Source of the DNA: Paraspadella gotoi
Lineage: Eukaryota > Chaetognatha
DNA length: 64,000 nucleotides
Direction: 5' to 3'
Assembly: GCA_051294375.1 (NCBI GenBank)
Contig: CM119266.1
Span: 1 to 64,000, forward strand
The notes under the pieces were generated by a model. That model saw only the letters and a program-made list of their open reading frames with translations, did not search any database and was not told the DNA's origin. Numbering within the stretch: position 1 is the first letter of the stretch; every line of letters starts with the position of its first letter. The position numbers and the translations under genes were made by a program. Below are positions 58,490-64,000 of the stretch, piece after piece.

Positions 58490-59121
58490 AAAGAATGTTT
58501 TGCTTTAATGTCACAACTAATTAAGAACAATGTTTTTAATTTTAAACTCAAAATTCTTTGACTTTAATAAAGAATGTTTTGCCTTAAAGTCACAACTAAT
58601 TAAGAACAATGTTTTTAATTTTAAACTGAAAATTCTTTGACTTTAATAAAGAATGTTTTGCTTTAATGTCACAACTAATTAAGAACAATGTTTTTAATTT
58701 TAAACTCAAAATTCTTTGACTTTAATAAAGAATGTTTTGCCTTAATGTCACAACTAATTAAGAACAATGTTTTTAATTTTAAACTCAAAATTCTTTGACT
58801 TTAATAAAGAATGTTTTGCCTTAATGTCACATTTAATTAAGAACAATGTTTTTAATTTTAAACTCAAAATTCTTTGACTTTGATAAAGAATGTTTTGCCT
58901 TAATGTCACAACTAATTAAGAACAATGTTTTTAATTTTAAACTCAAAATTCTTTGACTTTAATAAAGAATGTTTTGCCTTAATGTCACAACTAATTAAGA
59001 ACAATGTTTTTAATTTTAAACTCAAAATTCTTTGACTTTAATAAAGAATGTTTTGCCTTAATGTCACAACTAATTAAGAACAATGTTTTTAATTTTAAAC
59101 TCAAAATTCTTTGACTTTAAT
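58490..59121 (+). repeat. 79 bp satellite, eight units
   Basis: Units begin at 58490, 58569, 58648, 58727, 58806, 58885, 58964 and 59043; every period is exactly 79 bp. Units are over 95% identical, with a few changes (for example CTTAAAGTC in unit 2, CATTTAATT in unit 5, TTTGATAAAG at the end of unit 5). It is preceded by a CCATGTCCG triplicate (58435-58460). Confidence 0.97.
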
Positions 59122-59857
59122 AAAAATTATACAAAAAGCGAGAAAGTCCATGATTAGAATTCGTCGCTAGATTCGTTTTCCCTTTCGGTCGATTAGCCTT
59201 CGGTCCCATTTTAATAACAGCTCGATAAAGTTTATCTGTTTCGTCGCCGCTTTTTATTTTCTCCTCTTTTTTTTTGCCACATTTTCCGAAATCGCCCCAT
59301 TTCACTGTCATCGAAATAACCGTTAAAATCGAAAAAAATTATAATAATTACATTTTCAGATAGCTTAACGCGTGTTATTCTTGGAAATTGTAATGGTTCT
59401 GTTTGTAATTTTTTAATACTTCCAAAAAGTACAAATATGTTTCATCTTATTTTTTACGGTTCCTATTTACGTTATCCAATTTTTTTGCCTCTCAAATTCG
59501 GTAACACGAAAGTTTAAAGAGAAAATTTGATTTAATCAGTTAAGTGAGGAATTTTAAAATACTAACATACGTTTAATTACTAAATTTTATTAAATAATTA
59601 ACTATCAACGAAAAAGGTTTAGATTTTCTTATAAATTTATGAGTAAAGGCTAAAGAGGTAACAGAAAAGAAATTCAATAAAAAGTTTTTAAATTTTTTTT
59701 TACCCAAAAATGTATTAATTTTTTTTTCAATAACAATTCTAGGCGAGAATCTCGCTTAAAATAAATTCAACATTTTTCTATTTGTGATAATCCTTTGTTG
59801 TTTGAAATAGATTAGAGAAAAAACGAAATTTTTTTCGCGATTTAACATTTATTTTTT

Positions 59858-60636
59858 AGTCGGATCTGCTTTCAGCAGATCCCGACTCTATAATTCACTT
59901 TGTCGGTCCGTCGGTCCGCCCCCTCAATCTTGTCGGGCATTCACTTATATCATGTCAGAATATCGAATTATGATAAATTATGCAAAAAAAAACGATGTCC
60001 GTCCGTCCGTCCGTCCGTCCGTCCGTCCCACCTTAGCAAAAAACACCAATTACTCGTGATTGGATGGATGGATTGGAATGAAATTTTATGTGTGGGTAGG
60101 GAAGTGTATGATTGAGCTAGATATGAAGTTTTGATGGAATCGTCCGAGTGGAAATGAGTTTAAATGGAAAAAACCAAAAAATATATTTCACTATTTGAAC
60201 ACCAATTACTCATGAGTGGATGGGGCGATTGACTTGAAATTTTGTATTTGGGTAGAAAAGTGTGTGATTAAACTGGGAATAAAGTTTCGTTTGAGTGGAA
60301 ATNNNNNNNNNNTGGAAAAAACAAAACAAAACAAAACAATTGATTATGCTTTTTTTTCCTTTTTATATTAAATGTAANNNNNNNNNNNNNNNNNNNNNNN
60401 NNATGCAAGATGTATTAATTAATCAAATAATTAATTAATCACTTAATTAATCAATCAAAACAAACATTTTGGATCAAATTAATTGCATAATTACATAATT
60501 AATTAAATACTTAACTTGAATAAATTAATTATTAATAAATTAAATAATTAATTAATATTATTAATTAATTAATTAATTAATTAATTACCGATAATGATTG
60601 TGGGCAGATCCGACATTGTTTGCTCAAACTTGTTTA
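59858..60636 (+). mobile_element. Hairpin-ended repeat (family S), compact copy
   Basis: The hairpin at 59858-59887 is nearly perfect (AGTCGGATCTGC, loop TTTCA, GCAGATCCCGACT). The GTCC tract, two 150 bp-type units, TTAATTAA-rich DNA and right end GCAGATCCGACATTGTTTGC follow. The right end carries the complement of the left AGTCGGATCTGC, so the element has short inverted ends. Two N gaps fall inside. It directly abuts a reversed hammerhead repeat. Confidence 0.8.
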
Positions 60637-60639
60637 TGT

Positions 60640-60683
60640 AATGGACAAGTTTCCACTCTAGTTTTTGAGTCTTCATCAGCATT
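60640..60683 (-). ncRNA. Hammerhead ribozyme, core intact, GTC cleavage site
   Basis: On the minus strand: stem I AATG (60683-60680); CTGATGA (60679-60673); extra A; stem II GACTC with GAGT (its closing pair is a G-G mismatch); GAA (60653-60651); stem III AC with GT around TT; cleavage base C (60644) in GTC; stem I CATT (60643-60640). The core is complete and stem I pairs perfectly. Confidence 0.75.
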
Positions 60684-60748
60684 GAAAAAGACACTTTCAC
60701 AAACTTTTTTATATTGGTTTAAGGGAGAGAGAGAAGGAGGGAGATATT

Positions 60749-60811
<63 letters not shown>

Positions 60812-60920
60812 AAGTGAGAGAGTTTCCAACAAAGAAATTGAGTAAAGAAAAGTGGTCAGATGTTAGGACAGATGAAAGTGAGGGAAGGGAAGGAGAGTGA
60901 GTGAATTTGAGATTGGTGAA

Positions 60921-60981
<61 letters not shown>

Positions 60982-61370
60982 ACAATACATTTGGCAATGT
61001 ACAACAGTGAATAAAAGTGAAAAACTAAAGTAACATAAGTTAATAAATAAATAAATGTTTGTGAGAATTTGGTTTAATAGTAAGAATGAAATATGAAATA
61101 TGAAATGAAAGAATAAGTTGTGAGGGATAGCTAAGGTAAGTTTTAAGAGAAAAATAAGATGAGAAAGAGCTCAAAATGAGCTGGCCCCCCCCCTGGCCGG
61201 GCAAATGAGGGTCATTACCGATGTGCTAGGTTCATTGGCCTGTAATGGGCTGAAAGGATATTGTGGTGGAGTGGGATTGGTTCGGGTTTGGCAAAGATCC
61301 GGCTGGAAAAATGCCAAATGCCACTCGTATATCTCTCTGGCCTGATACGCCTGCCGAGAGCCTATCTATC
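60640..61370 (-). mobile_element. Hammerhead-repeat family, reverse copy
   Basis: Reading the minus strand from 61370: the GC-rich part with GGCAGGCGTATCAGGCCAGA, the junction word CCAGCTCATTTTGAGCTC (61182), pyrimidine-rich DNA with two CT tracts (60925-60979 and 60753-60806 on this strand), then the hammerhead at 60683-60640. It abuts the family S element at about 60637. Confidence 0.7.
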
Positions 61371-61394
61371 TATTCCTCTAAACATTTTTCTAAC

Positions 61395-62880
61395 AGAGAT
61401 TTCCGTTCGAATCTGACTGCCCAACTTCACAAACGAGCCTGCAAGAAATTTTGGTAGAAAACAGTTGTAAAAACACACGATTCCGACAGCTTTGCATCTC
61501 AAGAGCTCGTTCCTTTTTTCTTGTGGCATTTGATAAAGATTTTACTATCAGACAAGCCAGGGGAAATGGACTACTCGTCTCCGGAGGATTTTCAAACCTC
61601 GTTTTTACTATAGAAATGAAAGGAAAATTTCACTTTTTTAAAATTATTAACGGGATTAGGGTATATTGGCATTATTAATGACACTTCAATGAGATTCCGA
61701 AAGCCTTTTGTCCCAAGAGCTCGTTCTATTTTTATTTTTATTATTGACGAATTTTTTCATATTAAACCAACATGTAAAGTGAATTGGTCCAGTTTTCATC
61801 TCGAAATTTTATTTAAAAAGAAATTAAAAGGAAGGTTGAGAGAAAAAACTGATTTTACCTAATATCTTTTGAAGGAACAAAGATAAAGGGATGGCAATAG
61901 TACCAAAATGAAGCTATAATTATCGGGCACATACAAGATATAATTTGAGAATTACTTTTGCTGAACTTACAGGGTGGAGTGTCAAACTAAGTCAAAATTA
62001 TAATGAATTTTAAAACTAATGACACCCCATAAGAATAAATGAAAATTAAATTCTTTTTAAGACGCAGAGACAGATCACGCTTAATTTCATGTGCACGAAA
62101 AAAAAATATCGTCATGGAATTTACTTTGTCTGACCATTTGTATTTCCTGACAGTTATGCTGGAAAATACATGCAAATTAAGCAAATTAAGCGTGATCTGT
62201 CTCTGAAAGAAAGAAAAAGGCTAAATTGTACTCTAGTAAAAATTTAAAGTTTTTTGGATAAAGAAAATGTAAATTTTTTGTCATTTAAATATTTGCTTGT
62301 CTGATTTTACAAGCATGCTTACAAAATTCTACAAATATTATTCACAGCCTAAGTATTTATCCTTCTTTTCCACCAGCAAAAAGTAAACATTATCTTATTT
62401 TAGAGAACAGGGATGTTTACTGAAAGGAGCTGGAAGACATTCAACTTCTTCACTTTGATGTTATTTTTCAATAATAAAATAGGGCAAATTTTTTAATTAT
62501 TTAACTCTAGATATTACACTTTCATAATATCCCAATGTTAATGTAATTTATTATAGTTTTTTATCCAGAAATCATAAAATAACAGAAGGTTGTGGATTCC
62601 CTTCGCTCGTTTAAAAAAAAAATTAACTTGCGAATTAAAGTTTGTAAGAGGAAGTCAGAATCGGCGAAAATCTTAAAAGGCGAGAATGTTGAAAAAAGGG
62701 AGAGGAATTTTGGTTGTTTTTGGTCGATTTCTTCTAAACCCACAGGTCAATTTAGACGTAACTTAAGATTTACATTATTCCAGTCATTCTCTATCCAAAA
62801 ATATAAAATTATTATGAAAAAAGGTTTGAGATCGACAATCGGCATTTAGTTCTAACAATTCAGATTGAACTTAAATTTTA
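61395..62880 (+). repeat. Unclassified dispersed repeat, copy 2, with inserted DNA
   Basis: Two blocks homologous to 54120-54855 lie at 61395-61640 and 62640-62880. The extra DNA between them contains a perfect 23 bp inverted repeat (62065-62087 and 62183-62205, AGATCACGCTTAATTT and its complement), perhaps the ends of a small element. Confidence 0.6.
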
Positions 62881-63169
62881 AAAAGGTTTGTTTCATCGTT
62901 GGTTCCATCGCCGTTCTTGGCTAATGGCCAAATGGTTTGTCTGATCATTTTCCCAATTCATTCCCAGATCTTTGCTCGATTTTTGATTGGTAATAATCCT
63001 TTATTTTGTTGAGTAGGGTGATTAGTAAAAACAGATTTGAGATTCAACACCAATTTATTTGATTAACGGACGATTCTTTATAATATTTATATTTATAATT
63101 GAGGCAAAATGGTTTTTGTTTTACAACGAATTTTTTTTTTAATTTTTCTTAGAAAAAAAACAAAAAACG

Positions 63170-63938
63170 GAGATTTTAGTTGTGAATAGGAAATGAAATG
63201 GTCAGAGTGAGAGAGATTGAGAGAGAGGGAGACAGGGAGAGAGAAAATAATACATTTCAAATGTACAACAAATAAAGTTTTAAACTAAATAAACAGTTAT
63301 TAACAATTAAATAAATAAATAAGTTTGAGTGGAGGTGAAAATGAAATGTGAAAGTGAGAAAATACTTTTAGTGTTAATAAAGTTAGAAATTAAGAGTTAA
63401 GATAGAGCTCAAAGTGAGCTGGCCCCTTTGGACAAATGAGAGGCTCGGGCGATGGGGCTGGGTCATTGGCGTGTTATTGGTTGAGAGGACAATTGAACCG
63501 AACATGTTATTGTTGGCTAGGGAGGCTTCCTTGCGGAAAGATTCCAAGCGCTACTCGAATGTCTCTTTGGCCTGATACGCCTGCCAGCTGCCCTCTTCTC
63601 GCCTGCTGACGAGGTGGCGGTTGTCAGTCTTGCCGTTTTTGCACAGGAGTGCTGGACTCCTCCCCCTCCTCCTGGAGCTCACTTTGAGCTCTATCTTAAC
63701 TCTTAATTTCTAACTTTATAACACTAAATGTATTTTCTCACTTTCACATTTCATTCTCACCTCCACTCAAACTTATTTATTTATTTAATTGTTAATAACT
63801 GATTATTTAGTTTAAAACTTTATTTGTTGTACATTTGAAATGTATTATTTTTCTCTCTCCCTGTTCCCTCTCTCTCTCTCTCTCAATCTCTCTCACTCTG
63901 ACCATTTCATTTCCTATTCACTAACTAAAATCTCTATT
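63170..63938. mobile_element. Head-to-head inverted pair of the hammerhead-repeat family
   Basis: Left arm 63170-63425 and right arm 63675-63938 are nearly perfect inverted copies of the pyrimidine-rich segment: CCACTCAAACTTATTTATTT, AAACTTTATTTGTTGTACA and CTGACCATTTCATTTCC on the right, with their complements on the left. About 250 bp of the GC-rich part lie between. The right arm runs towards the window end, so any hammerhead would be beyond 64000; the left arm ends before its hammerhead. Confidence 0.82.
63426..63674 (-). other. GC-rich core shared by hammerhead-repeat copies
   Basis: On the minus strand a short frame reads KNGKTDNRHLVSRREEGSWQ, then AYQAKETFE and a stop. Related words (GAGAAGAGGGCAGCTGGCAG and GCGTATCAGGCC) recur at 61330, 55670 and 30480. 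It may be the relic of an element-encoded protein. No domain is recognised. Confidence 0.5.
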
Positions 63939-64000
63939 TGTCCTCATTCTTAACGCTGTCCTCACCACTTGACCACTATTCTTTTCTCACTCTGTGTTGG

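Noticed and set aside
58490-59121. CRISPR array
   Set aside because: The 79 bp units are contiguous, with no variable spacers, and the window is clearly eukaryotic.

Overview
This is a eukaryotic, animal-type window. It is AT-rich, has intron-split genes, and is crowded with microsatellites, tRNA-derived SINEs, hammerhead-ribozyme repeats, inverted-repeat DNA elements and LINE remains. There are five runs of N. Nothing is prokaryotic: no operons, and almost every long open frame is a translated simple repeat. The only host genes I can support are parts of two animal genes, a TRPC-type cation channel and a talin. The species is not identifiable; an invertebrate is the best guess.

Layout. 1-8.7 kb: AT-rich DNA with two decayed hammerhead motifs (4.8 and 7.5 kb), each at the end of a repeat carrying a CT tract. 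8.7-16.7 kb, minus strand: eight exons of a TRPC/TRP gene, running from its start codon through the ankyrin region to just before the membrane domain. Exon phases agree throughout, except for one apparent single-base loss in exon 7. Its introns hold very long CT, GATA and AAAT tracts, a triplicated segment and a tRNA-Lys-like relic. 16.8-20.2 kb: a GGCGAC array, a foldback element and a GTC tract. 20.2-23.1 kb: a repeat with a terminal hairpin, interrupted by GA-rich SINE-like DNA. 24.3-39.4 kb: a block of more than 4 kb present twice in direct orientation (25.65-29.69 and 33.98-38.62 kb), containing TA-flanked inverted-repeat elements nested inside it; one copy has gained a further 571 bp element. 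40.2-41.5 kb: CT and GTC tracts. 41.9-42.43 kb: a promoter-like stretch followed by the first coding exon of talin (plus strand), then a 100 N gap. 43.8-44.5 kb: two SINE copies. 44.6-48.6 kb: GA-rich repeats and a 17 bp minisatellite. 48.6-53.2 kb: a dead L1/Tx1-type LINE (minus strand) between two direct copies of a hairpin-ended repeat. 54-57 kb: a repeat shared with 61.4-62.9 kb, plus a hammerhead repeat. 58.49-59.12 kb: eight 79 bp satellite units. 59.86-64 kb: another hairpin-ended repeat, a hammerhead repeat in reverse, and a head-to-head pair of the same family.

The most interesting system is the hammerhead-bearing repeat family. I see about six copies or parts of copies. Two have an intact ribozyme core with pairing flanks, and two have lost the same catalytic base (G12). 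This fits the Penelope-like retroelement hammerheads known from animals, but no reverse transcriptase of that class lies in the window, so the assignment rests on the ribozyme and repeat structure.
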